Shown here piece after piece: positions 53,736-62,892 of a stretch of DNA of 64,000 nt. Below the pieces are notes generated by a model. That model was given only the letters and a program-made list of their open reading frames with translations. It had not been told where the DNA came from and did no database searches. The translations under genes and the position numbers were made by a program. The stretch covers positions 310,001 through 374,000 of the forward strand of contig NZ_LMVK01000034.1 of assembly GCF_001541315.1 (NCBI RefSeq). The letters run 5' to 3'. Every line of letters begins with the position of its first letter. Position 1 is the first letter of the stretch. The stretch is from Agrobacterium tumefaciens str. B6. GTDB taxonomy: Bacteria > Pseudomonadota > Alphaproteobacteria > Rhizobiales > Rhizobiaceae.

Positions 53736-54407
53736 TCAATCATGCAGCGCCACCGACCAGCGCAGAAACGGCGGCAATGGTGTCCACCAGCCGGTGCGAA
53801 TGCCGGCCTCACGCAACATGGCAGCCGACCATGTATTGCAGCCGACAAGGGCGTTGAACCGGCCATTCGCCTCGAAAAACGCATCCGTCAGGCCATAAGC
53901 GACGCCCGGTATCAGCCGCACCTTGCCATTGTCGCGCGAAAAGCTGGCACGAATGGCCGCCACGAGGCGCTGATACCCGGCTTCGGAAATGCGAAGGCGC
54001 TTTACCCCGGCAAGATCGGCGGGAAAACCTCCCGTCACATCCACATGCATCACCGACTGGTCAAGCGTCAGCGAGCGCAAGACCGGCATGGGCTTCAGAT
54101 CGGCCCAGGTGGGTGTCTCGGTATAAAATGACCGGCCGCCCCAGCCGAACACCAGATAAGCGGCCGCCGGGTGGTTGACGGCAATGCCGTCCTCCTGCAA
54201 TTCGGAAAAGACCCGCCGCAGATCGTCATCGATCGGCAACGCAATATCGGTGTGGATCGGGTTGGATAACAGCAGGATTTCGCGGTCTTTCACGCCCCCG
54301 TTCACCTCATCGGCGAAAAACGGGCGCGGCAGGACAGTGCCGAGCAGAAGGAGCAGGAGGAGCAGCAGCGTGCCGCCGCCGATCCACCTTGTGATAAATC
54401 TCACCAT
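53736..54407 (-). CDS. TIGR02117 (DUF2459) urease-region protein
   Basis: A 223-residue protein with an N-terminal signal or membrane anchor (GGTLLLLLLLLLGTVLPRPFF). The rest shows PIHTDIALPIDDDLRRVF, YLVFGWGGRSFYTETPTW and NGRFNALVGCNTWSAAML, all typical of the TIGR02117 family found near urease genes in alphaproteobacteria. Function is unknown. Its stop is 9 nt from the ureC stop region on the same strand, so it is likely co-transcribed with ureC. Confidence 0.85.
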   Translation of the reverse strand: MVRFITRWIGGGTLLLLLLLLLGTVLPRPFFADEVNGGVKDREILLLSNPIHTDIALPIDDDLRRVFSELQEDGIAVNHPAAAYLVFGWGGRSFYTETPTWADLKPMPVLRSLTLDQSVMHVDVTGGFPADLAGVKRLRISEAGYQRLVAAIRASFSRDNGKVRLIPGVAYGLTDAFFEANGRFNALVGCNTWSAAMLREAGIRTGWWTPLPPFLRWSVALHD

Positions 54408-54416
54408 GAAATGCCG

Positions 54417-56126
54417 TTAAAACAGGAAATAACGCTGCGCCATCGGCAGCACCGTGGCCGGCTCGCAGGTCAAAAGCTCGCCATCCGCCCTCACCTCATA
54501 GGTTTCCGGATCGACCTCGATATGCGGCGTCAGCGAATTATGGATCATCGACGCCTTGGAAATGCCGCCGCGTACATTCTTCACCGGCAGCAGCTTTTTC
54601 GCCACGCCGAGGCGTTGGGCAAGGCCGGCATCCAGCGACGCCTGCGAAACGAATGTGACCGAGGAATTGGTGCGCAGCTTGCCATAGGCGGCAAACATCG
54701 GCCGGTAATGCATCGGCTGCGGCGTGGGAATGGAGGCATTGGGATCGCCCATCGGGGCTGCGGCAATCGAACCGCCGAGCAGCACCATCTCCGGCTTCAC
54801 GCCGAAAAAGGCCGGGTTCCACAACACCAGATCGGCGCGCTTGCCGACTTCGATCGAGCCGATCTCATGGCTGACGCCCTGGGCGATGGCCGGGTTGATG
54901 GTATATTTGGCGATGTAACGGCGGACGCGGAAATTGTCGTTTTCGCCGGTCTCTTCCTTCAGGCGGCCGCGCTGGCGCTTCATCTTGTCGGCTGTCTGCC
55001 AGGTACGGATCGCCACCTCGCCGACACGGCCCATGGCCTGACTGTCGGACGAAATGATCGAAAACGCGCCGAGATCGTGGAGAATATCCTCCGCCGCAAT
55101 GGTTTCCTTGCGGATGCGGCTTTCGGCAAAGGCAATGTCTTCAGGGATGGACGGCGACAGGTGGTGGCACACCATCAGCATGTCGAGATGTTCGGCCAGC
55201 GTATTGACGGTATAGGGCCGCGTCGGATTGGTGGAGGACGGAATGACGTTCGGGTTGCCGCAGACCTTGATGATATCAGGCGCATGGCCGCCGCCCGCAC
55301 CTTCGGTGTGGAAGGCATGGATAGTGCGACCTCTGATGGCGGCGACAGTGTCCTCCACGAAACCGCTTTCGTTCAGCGTATCGGTGTGGATCATCACCTG
55401 CACGTCGTATTCATCGGCCACCGTCAGGCAATTGTCGATGGCGGCAGGCGTCGTGCCCCAGTCCTCATGCAATTTCAGCGAGGAAGCGCCGGCAAGGATC
55501 ATCTCTTCCAGAGGCGCTGGCAGCGAGGCATTGCCCTTGCCGGCGAGCGCGAGATTCATCGGGAAAGCATCGAAGCTTTCGATCATGCGCTCGATATGCC
55601 ATGCGCCGGTGCAGGTGGTGGCGAGCGTGCCGTGCGCGGGGCCGGAACCGCCACCGAGCATGCAGGTGACTCCGCTCATCAGTGCTTCTTCGATCTGCTG
55701 CGGGCAGATGAAGTGAATATGCGCATCCATGCCGCCGGCGGTCAGGATCTTGCCTTCACCGGCAATCGCCTCCGTCGAGGGGCCGACGATGATCGTCACG
55801 CCCGGCTGCGTATCGGGGTTGCCCGCCTTGCCGATGGCGTGAATGCGGCCGTTCTTCAGGCCCACATCCGCCTTGTAGATGCCGCTATGGTCGACGATCA
55901 CCACATTGGTGATGACGGTATCGACCGCCCCTTCGGCCCGCGTCGCCTGACTCTGGCCCATGCCGTCGCGAATGACCTTGCCGCCGCCGAATTTCACTTC
56001 CTCGCCATAGGTGGTGTGGTCCTTCTCGATCTCGATGAAGAGTTCGGTGTCGGCAAGGCGCACCTTGTCGCCCACGGTCGGGCCAAACATGCCGGCATAG
56101 GCGGCGCGGGAAATCTTGTAAGGCAT
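54417..56126 (-). CDS. ureC: Urease subunit alpha UreC
   Basis: A 569-residue catalytic subunit. Nickel and active-site motifs: [17 protein letters not shown], the carbamylated Lys in [29 protein letters not shown], the flap Cys/His in [14 protein letters not shown] and the Asp of [13 protein letters not shown]. It hydrolyses urea to ammonia and carbamate. ATG 56126 gives the family start [19 protein letters not shown]; the 24-residue extension is rejected. Length is standard. Confidence 0.98.
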   Translation of the reverse strand: MPYKISRAAYAGMFGPTVGDKVRLADTELFIEIEKDHTTYGEEVKFGGGKVIRDGMGQSQATRAEGAVDTVITNVVIVDHSGIYKADVGLKNGRIHAIGKAGNPDTQPGVTIIVGPSTEAIAGEGKILTAGGMDAHIHFICPQQIEEALMSGVTCMLGGGSGPAHGTLATTCTGAWHIERMIESFDAFPMNLALAGKGNASLPAPLEEMILAGASSLKLHEDWGTTPAAIDNCLTVADEYDVQVMIHTDTLNESGFVEDTVAAIRGRTIHAFHTEGAGGGHAPDIIKVCGNPNVIPSSTNPTRPYTVNTLAEHLDMLMVCHHLSPSIPEDIAFAESRIRKETIAAEDILHDLGAFSIISSDSQAMGRVGEVAIRTWQTADKMKRQRGRLKEETGENDNFRVRRYIAKYTINPAIAQGVSHEIGSIEVGKRADLVLWNPAFFGVKPEMVLLGGSIAAAPMGDPNASIPTPQPMHYRPMFAAYGKLRTNSSVTFVSQASLDAGLAQRLGVAKKLLPVKNVRGGISKASMIHNSLTPHIEVDPETYEVRADGELLTCEPATVLPMAQRYFLF

Positions 56127-56130
56127 GGGC

Positions 56131-56775
56131 TCAGGCTCCTTCGGACGCGGAGAAAATCGATGTGGGAGAAATTCGTGTGAGCTGGCCCTCGCCCGCAAGG
56201 GCTTCTACCAGCTGTTGTTCGGCAGCAAATGGATGGCCGCTCCAGCCCTGATGGCCGAAACCGGCAATCGCCACTTCGTCACCATCGCCGCTCACGTTCT
56301 CAAGAACATGGGCAATGGTGACAAGGCCTGTGCTGGGGCAGACATAGGGCGCGGGCGCATAGGCTTCTAGCGCAACATCGAGCCTTTCATGCACGCCGCG
56401 CGGAATGACGATGTGGCTCTTGCCGGTCTCGCGGGCGATGGCGGCAAAGCCTTCGGTGTAATCGGCGCAGAAATCTGTCAGTTCCGGCCAGCGTGCGCGT
56501 ATGTCCGGTTCCATTTCTGAAAATTTTGCGGGATCCCGCACGGACCAGATGGCAGCGGCCTGCCGCACACCGTCGCTCTCGCGCCATTCGGTGCCCTCGG
56601 TCATCTCGAGGCCCGGCCGCCCGGTGTTGCATACGGCCACCACATCGGTGCGCGTACCGCCCAGCCCCAGCGACCGGCAATCATTGAAGCGGATGACGAT
56701 GTCGGAACGGTCGATGAAATCAGCCACGCCCGGCGGCAGTTCCCCGTTTCCGACGATCGTGATCCGCCGCCCCAT
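56131..56775 (-). CDS. Urease-operon accessory protein, GT29-like
   Basis: A 214-residue protein known to me as the urease operon accessory protein of rhizobia. The N terminus [20 protein letters not shown] and the later [19 protein letters not shown] resemble glycosyltransferase family 29 (sialyltransferase) motifs: the VGNG loop and the xxRFNxC sequence. No signal or membrane helix is seen. It ends 4 nt before ureC. Its role in urease function is not established. Confidence 0.8.
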   Translation of the reverse strand: MGRRITIVGNGELPPGVADFIDRSDIVIRFNDCRSLGLGGTRTDVVAVCNTGRPGLEMTEGTEWRESDGVRQAAAIWSVRDPAKFSEMEPDIRARWPELTDFCADYTEGFAAIARETGKSHIVIPRGVHERLDVALEAYAPAPYVCPSTGLVTIAHVLENVSGDGDEVAIAGFGHQGWSGHPFAAEQQLVEALAGEGQLTRISPTSIFSASEGA

Positions 56776-56779
56776 GCGT

Positions 56780-57202
56780 TCAGAAACCTTCCGACAGCTG
56801 ACGCAGTTCTTCCGCCCGCTTGCCGCTCATATCGGCGAGGCAGGAGGAAATCAGCATCGGTTCCATCGAGCCGCCACGCGCCTGAAAGCCTGAAAGCGCA
56901 CAATTGGCGTCACGAAACGCCACCCAGGCGCGCTGGGCAGTCACCAGGGCGTCGGTCGCACCCTTGCCATCCGCCTCCGCGGTCTTGTCGCGCTCGGTGA
57001 GCAGCTTGCGCAGCTTCTGATATTCGCCGTTCAACTGCTTGTCGGCCTTTTCGTAATCCTTGCCGGCGCAGATGGTCATGTCCGCCTGCGTCTGCGGCGC
57101 CTTGCAGTCCGGCTCGCTCTGCGCTGCGGCCGGCGTGGAAAATCCGGCGGTCGCGCTGAGAAGCACGGCCGCCATGAAGACCTTGTTTCGGCTCATCTCC
57201 AT
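56780..57202 (-). CDS. LprI-like (DUF1311) periplasmic protein
   Basis: A 140-residue protein with a signal peptide (AAVLLSATAGFSTPAAAQS, cleavage about residue 28). The mature part has DCKAPQTQADMTICAGKDYEKA and AWVAFRDANCALSG, the Cys-rich LprI/DUF1311 signature; some relatives inhibit lysozyme. Start is ATG 57202 or the ATG two codons in. It ends 4 nt before the GT29-like gene stop-start junction. Role within the urease cluster unknown. Confidence 0.85.
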   Translation of the reverse strand: MEMSRNKVFMAAVLLSATAGFSTPAAAQSEPDCKAPQTQADMTICAGKDYEKADKQLNGEYQKLRKLLTERDKTAEADGKGATDALVTAQRAWVAFRDANCALSGFQARGGSMEPMLISSCLADMSGKRAEELRQLSEGF

Positions 57203-57205
57203 CCC

Positions 57206-57562
57206 TCAGGCCGCCGCGCCGTCGAAAGCCTGCGGCTTCAGCGCCCGGGGATCAACACCATCAAGACAATTGGCGTTCACTGCCACCATCGGCGTTCCAT
57301 CCGGCCCGTCGGCATAAGCAAAACTCTCGATGCCGCAGGTGGAGCAGAAAAGATGATGGATCTTGTGTTTGTTGAAGAGATATTCCGCCAGCTTGTCCTC
57401 GCCGGAAAGCAGCGTGAACTTGTCACGCGGCGCGAAAGCGAGCGTGGAGCCAAGACGCTTGCAGCGCGAGCAATTGCAGACAACAGTGTGATCGAGATCG
57501 GCATCGACCTCGAAGCTGACGCTGCCGCACTGGCAGCTTCCATGATAATGCGCCGTCGCCAT
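57206..57562 (-). CDS. GFA (glutathione-dependent formaldehyde-activating/CENP-V) family protein
   Basis: A 118-residue Cys-rich protein with the GFA zinc motifs GSCQCGSVSFEVDADLDHTV, VCNCSRCKRLGSTLAF and HHLFCSTCGIESFAY. It would bind zinc; a formaldehyde role is proven only for some relatives. ATG 57562 has GGGGAGG nine nt upstream, so a 15-residue extension is dropped. It lies between ureB and the LprI-like gene. Confidence 0.9.
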   Translation of the reverse strand: MATAHYHGSCQCGSVSFEVDADLDHTVVCNCSRCKRLGSTLAFAPRDKFTLLSGEDKLAEYLFNKHKIHHLFCSTCGIESFAYADGPDGTPMVAVNANCLDGVDPRALKPQAFDGAAA

Positions 57563-57563
57563 T

Positions 57564-57869
57564 TCATAACCTCCCCATGACCTGTTGACGGAAACCATAA
57601 ACCTCACGCTTGCCGGAAAGCGGCACCAGCGTCACTTCCCGCTTCTGGCCGGGTTCGAAACGAACCGCCGTGCCCGCGGGAATATCGAGACGCATGCCGC
57701 GCGCCCTGTCGCGGTCGAAGATGAGACCCGCATTGGTCTCGAAGAAATGATAATGGCTGCCCACCTGCACCGGCCGGTCGCCCGAATTGGCCACCTCGAT
57801 CGTCACCGTCGGCTGGCCGGCATTGAGTTCGATGGTGCCTTCTGCGGCAATGATTTCGCCTGGTTTCAT
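57564..57869 (-). CDS. ureB: Urease subunit beta UreB
   Basis: A 101-residue beta subunit starting [18 protein letters not shown]. The signature [19 protein letters not shown] is clear, then [16 protein letters not shown]. It assembles with UreA and UreC into the (alpha-beta-gamma) urease. The DUF1272 gene lies just upstream. Length is normal. Confidence 0.97.
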   Translation of the reverse strand: MKPGEIIAAEGTIELNAGQPTVTIEVANSGDRPVQVGSHYHFFETNAGLIFDRDRARGMRLDIPAGTAVRFEPGQKREVTLVPLSGKREVYGFRQQVMGRL

Positions 57870-57888
57870 GGTGCTCCCCTTGTCTTTC

Positions 57889-58146
57889 TCACGCGGCCGT
57901 GGCTGCCGCGCAGCCTTCCGCCTTCAGCACCCGCTTCGTCGATGCCGGGTTGTTGATGAGCCTGGCCGCCGGACGAACGGGCCTGCGAACCAGCTCACCG
58001 CCGCAATTCGGGCAGGCGCCATCAAGCACGCCCGTCACGCAGTCGACGCAGAAAGTGCATTCGAACGAGCAGATCATCGCATCCCTGTTATCGGGCGCAA
58101 GATCGCGGTCGCAGCATTCGCAATTGGGCCGAAGTTCCAGCGCCAT
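57889..58146 (-). CDS. DUF1272 zinc-ribbon-like protein
   Basis: An 85-residue protein of the DUF1272 family. It carries [24 protein letters not shown] and CPNCGG, i.e. several Cys pairs consistent with one or two zinc sites. It sits between ureA (9 nt) and ureB (19 nt), so it is part of the urease operon. Function unknown; nickel or zinc handling is a reasonable guess only. Confidence 0.9.
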   Translation of the reverse strand: MALELRPNCECCDRDLAPDNRDAMICSFECTFCVDCVTGVLDGACPNCGGELVRRPVRPAARLINNPASTKRVLKAEGCAAATAA

Positions 58147-58155
58147 ATCAACCCC

Positions 58156-58458
58156 TCAACGGATCGGTTCGTGAACGGTCACCAGCTTGGTGCCGTCAGG
58201 AAAGGTCGCTTCCACCTGCACATCATGGATCATCTCGGCGATACCATCCATCACCTGATCGCGGGTAATGACATGCGCGCCGGCTTCCATCAGGTCGGCC
58301 ACAGCGCGACCATCGCGGGCGCCCTCGACCACGAAATCGGTAATCAGCGCAATCGCTTCGGGATAGTTGAGCTTCACGCCGCGTTCCAGCCGGCGGCGCG
58401 CCACCATGGCGGCCATGGAAATCAGCAGCTTGTCTTTTTCTCTTGGGCTAAGGTTCAT
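58156..58458 (-). CDS. ureA: Urease subunit gamma UreA
   Basis: A 100-residue gamma subunit. [20 protein letters not shown] is the classical start and [25 protein letters not shown] C terminus is present ([20 protein letters not shown]). ATG 58458 is clear; the upstream frame extension is not urease-like. Separate UreA and UreB genes are typical of alphaproteobacteria. Confidence 0.97.
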   Translation of the reverse strand: MNLSPREKDKLLISMAAMVARRRLERGVKLNYPEAIALITDFVVEGARDGRAVADLMEAGAHVITRDQVMDGIAEMIHDVQVEATFPDGTKLVTVHEPIR

Positions 58459-58567
58459 CGTGGTCCCGCAGCTTGGCACCTGCCCCGCAAACAGCGCGAT
58501 TGTGGCAGGCAGATCCGACGTGTTGACAGACCCCGAAGGACGCCTGTCGCGGGGCAACCTTAAGGGT

Positions 58568-59419
58568 TTACAGATTCCAGACTTTCGGCACTGGCGCGCC
58601 GTTTCGCAAGAGCGAAATGATCGGAAAAAGCAATTTTCTCAAGGAGAAACCATCTTCGGCAGAGACGCGAACGACAAGCTTGCCCTGCCATTCGCTGGCG
58701 CCGCCGCTTTCACCGGCAATAGCCCGGATTTTAGGCAGAAGCGCCTCAGCCAGCGGCCCGATATAAAGAAGCGTGGCAAAGGCCACCTGACCAGCCAGAA
58801 CCGCCGGTTTCGCCGTCAGCGCCGCCACCTCGCCTTCAAGCACAAGTTCTTCCGCATGCACCAGCCTGCCTCCATGGCGAATACGCCAGCGGTCACGAAA
58901 GAGACCATGCGTCATCGCCTCGCCCATGGCCTTACGGCCGAGCAGCACGGCTTCGACAGCGATGAATTCGGAGGATTGGTCGAGATCGGCTTCCAGCCGG
59001 CGGGTCAAGGAAGCACGGTCGAAGAGGATGGTCTCCTGCGGCAGCCAATGCAGCTTCGCACCCGGCCCGGCGGAAACGCGGGCGGTCACGGCGGCGGTGC
59101 CTGATGATGCCTTATAGACCTTTTCGCAGGCCTGCGTGGTCACAACAAGCGAGGTGCCGGCGCCGGCCGTGGCCTGCCATTCGATTTCGTCTCCGCCGGT
59201 CAGGCCGCCGGAGGAATTGATGAGGATGGCTTCCGCTTCGTTTGAGAAGGTTTCCGGCAGGCGGATTTTCGCGCAGCCTTCCTGGAACAGTTCGTCCAGC
59301 CGGCTGCGGCCTTCAACAGCCTTTGTTACAATGCGTCCTCTGCCACGGGCGCGTTGCTGCCGGACAGGTTGAGCGTCTTGGCGACCGGAAGGGCCGATGG
59401 CTTGCTGTTGCTGCTGCAC
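58568..59419 (-). CDS. ureD: Urease accessory protein UreD
   Basis: With GTG 59419 as start, a 283-residue UreD, the usual size. [30 protein letters not shown] and [15 protein letters not shown] are family landmarks. No ATG is in frame near the expected start; GTG has GGAG about 6 nt upstream. The start lies inside the 3' end of the esterase gene, giving a 94-nt out-of-phase overlap. UreD is the scaffold for UreF and UreG on apo-urease. Confidence 0.92.
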   Translation of the reverse strand: MQQQQQAIGPSGRQDAQPVRQQRARGRGRIVTKAVEGRSRLDELFQEGCAKIRLPETFSNEAEAILINSSGGLTGGDEIEWQATAGAGTSLVVTTQACEKVYKASSGTAAVTARVSAGPGAKLHWLPQETILFDRASLTRRLEADLDQSSEFIAVEAVLLGRKAMGEAMTHGLFRDRWRIRHGGRLVHAEELVLEGEVAALTAKPAVLAGQVAFATLLYIGPLAEALLPKIRAIAGESGGASEWQGKLVVRVSAEDGFSLRKLLFPIISLLRNGAPVPKVWNL

Positions 59420-60579
59420 GCGGTCTCCGAAACGGTTGCGGAAGCGGACGAGGTCTTGGCGCCGCAATCCTTCTTGACGACGGCATCCACGACAAGCTGC
59501 CCTTCCGTATTGCGGAAGAAATCCCACATTCTTTCGGCCGCATCAACCGTGCGTGTCACTTCGCCTGTGGGCATCTTGCGCTCCACGGCCGGTTCCGCCT
59601 TCGGTGTCTGCTCGCCGCCCGGCTTGCGGGTGACGACGGCGTTAGCGGCCAGAACCTCGGCCTTCATGGTGGCGCGCGGCCAGGCGTGGTCCCAGTCGTT
59701 GATGACATAGGACTGGATGCGTGCACCAGCCTTGCAGACATCATAGGAATTGACGGTGAAGCTTTCGCCCACCTTGCTTTTCGCAGCGCCCTTGCAGCCA
59801 TCCATTTCGGCCCAGCGCTTCAACGCCGTTTCGCCGCCATATTGCCAATAGGACTTGCCGCCGCCCTGATAGGGATTGGCGGGGTCTTTCAGCCCGGCAA
59901 AGGCGATGATCGACATTGGCCGCACAGGCTGGCAGCTTGCCGCATCCGGTCCCCACTTGCCTTCCGTCTCCAGCGGATAACCCGCGCGGAGCGAAGCAAC
60001 GAAGCCGGCAGCGTTAAAATCCGCGTTGCCGCTGCAGATGAATTGCGACAGCATGCGCCCGCCGCCGGAATAACCGGAGCCATAAAAACGCTCCTCATCC
60101 ACGCAGAACTTGCCCTTCACCATGGTGATGGCATCGCGGATGAAACCGACTTCATCGAGCCCGCCCGGCCGCTTGGTGACACCGGGAACATTCCAGGCAT
60201 GGGTGCCCGGCAATTCGCCGCTCAGGCTGCCGGCCAGCGCCACGACCATGAGACCGTCACGCTCGGCAAGCTTGTCCCAGCCGCTGCGGTTCAGCTGACC
60301 ATGCGGATTGCTGTTGGAGCCATGGAAATCGAACACGACCGGCAGCGGCTTATTTCCATCATAGGCCGATGGAACAAAATAGACGCCGTCGCGTTTTTCA
60401 CCGTTGGAGAGAATGGAAAAGTCGTGCCGACCCGGTTCCATGCCGGGAACAATACCCTGACCGCAGGTCGATGCCGACGCTGCGGCCCCTGCGCTTGCGC
60501 TGATCACCAGCCCGAGGAACAGGCTGCGTGCGGAACGCACCAACCGGGAAGCCCGGCCCACTGCAAAGTCTTGAATCAT
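59326..60579 (-). CDS. Secreted alpha/beta-hydrolase esterase (PHB depolymerase-like)
   Basis: A 417-residue protein with a signal peptide ([20 protein letters not shown]). The nucleophile Ser is in [10 protein letters not shown] (about residue 145), the oxyanion [11 protein letters not shown] and a late WDHAWPR with a His are present, as in poly(3-hydroxybutyrate) depolymerase or feruloyl-esterase-like enzymes. ATG 60579 has AAAGG upstream. Its 3' end overlaps ureD; whether it belongs to the urease transcript is not known. Confidence 0.85.
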   Translation of the reverse strand: MIQDFAVGRASRLVRSARSLFLGLVISASAGAAASASTCGQGIVPGMEPGRHDFSILSNGEKRDGVYFVPSAYDGNKPLPVVFDFHGSNSNPHGQLNRSGWDKLAERDGLMVVALAGSLSGELPGTHAWNVPGVTKRPGGLDEVGFIRDAITMVKGKFCVDEERFYGSGYSGGGRMLSQFICSGNADFNAAGFVASLRAGYPLETEGKWGPDAASCQPVRPMSIIAFAGLKDPANPYQGGGKSYWQYGGETALKRWAEMDGCKGAAKSKVGESFTVNSYDVCKAGARIQSYVINDWDHAWPRATMKAEVLAANAVVTRKPGGEQTPKAEPAVERKMPTGEVTRTVDAAERMWDFFRNTEGQLVVDAVVKKDCGAKTSSASATVSETACSSNSKPSALPVAKTLNLSGSNAPVAEDAL

Positions 60580-60821
60580 TGACACGCCTTTATTGGCACA
60601 GTTTCCCGACGATACGTCGAGCGTGCGGGAAATGTAAGGGATCAACAGTCGCGGCGTGCGAATAGACTTCTTCTGTGTCTCGCATGCAGCATTTCATGCG
60701 CCCAATACCATAGGCTTTTACTTAATGAAACGCTAAAATTACGCATGAAAGCCATGCACAGGCGCATAGACTTTCAAAATATTAATCGGCCGTTTTTATG
60801 CCGTGATCGGCGCACGCAACA

Positions 60822-61517
60822 TTACACCGTCAGATGCCGCCGCGCTTCCGGCGTATCCAGCGTTTCGGCCAGCCCCTCATGCACGATTTCACCGCGGTCC
60901 ATGATGTAGACGTAATCGGCAAGCTCGCGGCAGAAATCCAGATATTGCTCGACCAGCAGGATCGCCATACCGGTGGAGTCGCGCAGATATTTGATCGCCC
61001 GGCCGATATCCTTGATGATCGACGGCTGGATGCCTTCCGTCGGCTCGTCGAGGACGAGGATTTTCGGCCGTGTCACCAGCGCCCGGCCAATCGCAAGCTG
61101 CTGCTGCTGGCCACCCGAGAGATCGCCGCCGCGCCGCGACAGCATGGTTTGCAGCACCGGAAACAGGCTGAAAATATCGTCCGGGATGAAACGCTCCCTG
61201 CGCGGCAGCGGCGCATAACCGCTCTCCAGATTTTCCTGCACGCTGAGCAGCGGAAAGATTTCCCGTCCCTGCGGCACGTAACCCACCCCGCGCTTAGCCC
61301 GCTGGTAAGGTGCGAGCCCGTCGAGCGCCGCATCGCCGAAACGGATGGTGCCGGCGCTGGTGGCCTGCTGGCCGGTGACGGCACGCAAGAGTGAGCTTTT
61401 GCCGACGCCGTTGCGGCCGAGAACACAGGTGATCTTGCCCATCTCCGCTTTCAGCGACACGCCGCGCAGGGCCTGCGCCGCGCCATAGTGGAGGTTGATG
61501 TTTTCGACTGTCAGCAT
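60822..61517 (-). CDS. urtE: Urea ABC transporter ATP-binding protein UrtE
   Basis: A 231-residue branched-chain-type ABC ATPase. Walker A GRNGVGKSSLLRAVTG, signature LSGGQQQQLAIGRAL, Walker B ILVLDEPTEGIQPSI; EGIQPSI is the UrtE-specific hallmark I recall. ATG 61517 has a good AGGTGGGTGA site; a GTG at 61526 is possible. It partners UrtD. Separated from urtD by a TerB-like gene. Confidence 0.95.
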   Translation of the reverse strand: MLTVENINLHYGAAQALRGVSLKAEMGKITCVLGRNGVGKSSLLRAVTGQQATSAGTIRFGDAALDGLAPYQRAKRGVGYVPQGREIFPLLSVQENLESGYAPLPRRERFIPDDIFSLFPVLQTMLSRRGGDLSGGQQQQLAIGRALVTRPKILVLDEPTEGIQPSIIKDIGRAIKYLRDSTGMAILLVEQYLDFCRELADYVYIMDRGEIVHEGLAETLDTPEARRHLTV

Positions 61518-61531
61518 TTCACCCACCTGTT

Positions 61532-62050
61532 CTAATTCAATAATGTTCGTCGCAAGGCCTGCAGAGCGAGATCCTGCTCGGAGGTCTTGTCACCCCCCAC
61601 TCGGCTAACCTCTTCGGCGATATCGATCAGTTGGCGTCTTTCATCGAAATCGAGCGTATTTGCCCATAAATCGCGAAACCTGCGAATTGGGTCTTCGGGA
61701 TTAACGACATTTCTGGACGCCCACTCTCCAAAGACGATAACTTCCTCCATATCCGCTGGCGGGACGATGCCTTTCATCCTGTCGCGAACGACATTTTTGG
61801 CCATGTCGAGATACATCGGCTTTTCGTTCGCAAGGCACATGAAGAATGCCACCGCAGCGATAGCCGGATCGCGAATGGAGGCTATCGGAGCGACTTCGGC
61901 CTTCTTCCGAAACGATCTGCGCTTATAAGCGCCGCGCATTTTTTCGACGGTATCGATGATCTCGCTACCCGCCTCACGCGCCATTTTCAGCCGCCAATAC
62001 CAGACAGCCGCACCGCCGATTGCCATAACCAGAATTCCGATCAACGCCAT
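61532..62050 (-). CDS. Membrane-anchored TerB-like protein inside the urt operon
   Basis: A 172-residue protein with one N-terminal helix (ALIGILVMAIGGAAVWYW) and a cytoplasmic helical domain. IRDPAIAAVAFFMCLANEKP and FDERRQLIDIAEEVSRVGG resemble TerB-family (tellurite-resistance-type) helical bundles, though this is only a fold-level impression. ATG 62050 has GGAG upstream; a 19-residue extension is rejected. It is not part of the standard urtABCDE set. Confidence 0.6.
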   Translation of the reverse strand: MALIGILVMAIGGAAVWYWRLKMAREAGSEIIDTVEKMRGAYKRRSFRKKAEVAPIASIRDPAIAAVAFFMCLANEKPMYLDMAKNVVRDRMKGIVPPADMEEVIVFGEWASRNVVNPEDPIRRFRDLWANTLDFDERRQLIDIAEEVSRVGGDKTSEQDLALQALRRTLLN

Positions 62051-62126
62051 CAAATCAACTCCAGATCTTAAATTTTTCAACTTAAATCCGGTTATTATTA
62101 CAGGCACAAGTAGAAGAACATTCTTT

Positions 62127-62888
62127 CTAACGCCCCAGATAATTCTCGATCACCTTCGGATCGCTGGACACAAAATCGATCGACCCTTCGGCCAGCACCG
62201 AGCCTTCGGCAAGACACGTCACCTTCACGCCCAGTTCGCGGATGAAGCCCATATCGTGCTCCACCACGACAACCGAACGGGTCTTCGCGATCTCCTTCAA
62301 AAGCACGGCGGTTTCCGCCGTCTCTGCATCCGTCATGCCGGCGACAGGCTCGTCCACCAGCAGCAGCTTCGGTTCCTGCGCGAGCAGCATGCCGATCTCA
62401 AGCCACTGTTTCTGGCCATGCGAAAGGTTGGCGGCGAGATCGCCGCGGCGGTGGCCGAGACGCACGGTGGCGAGGATTTCCTCGATGCGCGCCTTGTCCT
62501 CCTCCGTCAGCCGATAGAACAGCGTGGCGAAGACGCCGCGCTTGCGGTTCAGCGCCAGTTCCAGATTGTCCCAGACGGTATGGCTTTCAAACACCGTCGG
62601 CTTCTGGAACTTCCGCCCGATGCCGAGCTGGGCGATATCCGCCTCATCCTTTTTCGTGAGATCGATACTGTCTTCAAACAGCACCCTGCCCGTGTCCGGC
62701 CGCGTCTTGCCGGTGATGATATCCATCATCGTCGTCTTGCCCGCGCCATTCGGGCCGATGATGGCGCGGAGTTCACCGGGCTCCACCACGAAGGAGAGCG
62801 AGTTGAGCGCCTTGAAACCATCGAAAGAAACGGAAACGCCATCGAGATAAAGCAGGCTCTTGGTTCTGTTTTCGGAAACCGTGTTCAT
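62127..62888 (-). CDS. urtD: Urea ABC transporter ATP-binding protein UrtD
   Basis: A 253-residue ABC ATPase. Walker A GPNGAGKTTMMDIITGK, signature NLSHGQKQWLEIGMLLAQ (LSHGQ, as in UrtD), Walker B LLLVDEPVAGMTDAE. ATG 62888 gives MNTVSENRTKSLLYLDG; the 41-residue upstream frame is dropped because it overlaps urtC coding. It energises UrtB and UrtC for high-affinity urea uptake. Confidence 0.96.
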   Translation of the reverse strand: MNTVSENRTKSLLYLDGVSVSFDGFKALNSLSFVVEPGELRAIIGPNGAGKTTMMDIITGKTRPDTGRVLFEDSIDLTKKDEADIAQLGIGRKFQKPTVFESHTVWDNLELALNRKRGVFATLFYRLTEEDKARIEEILATVRLGHRRGDLAANLSHGQKQWLEIGMLLAQEPKLLLVDEPVAGMTDAETAETAVLLKEIAKTRSVVVVEHDMGFIRELGVKVTCLAEGSVLAEGSIDFVSSDPKVIENYLGR

Positions 62889-62892
62889 GGGC

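Noticed and set aside
54411-56180. Long plus-strand open frame (589 codons) antisense to ureC
   Set aside because: Highly GC-rich codon use in ureC leaves the opposite frame free of stops; the translation has no family-like features and ureC is certain.
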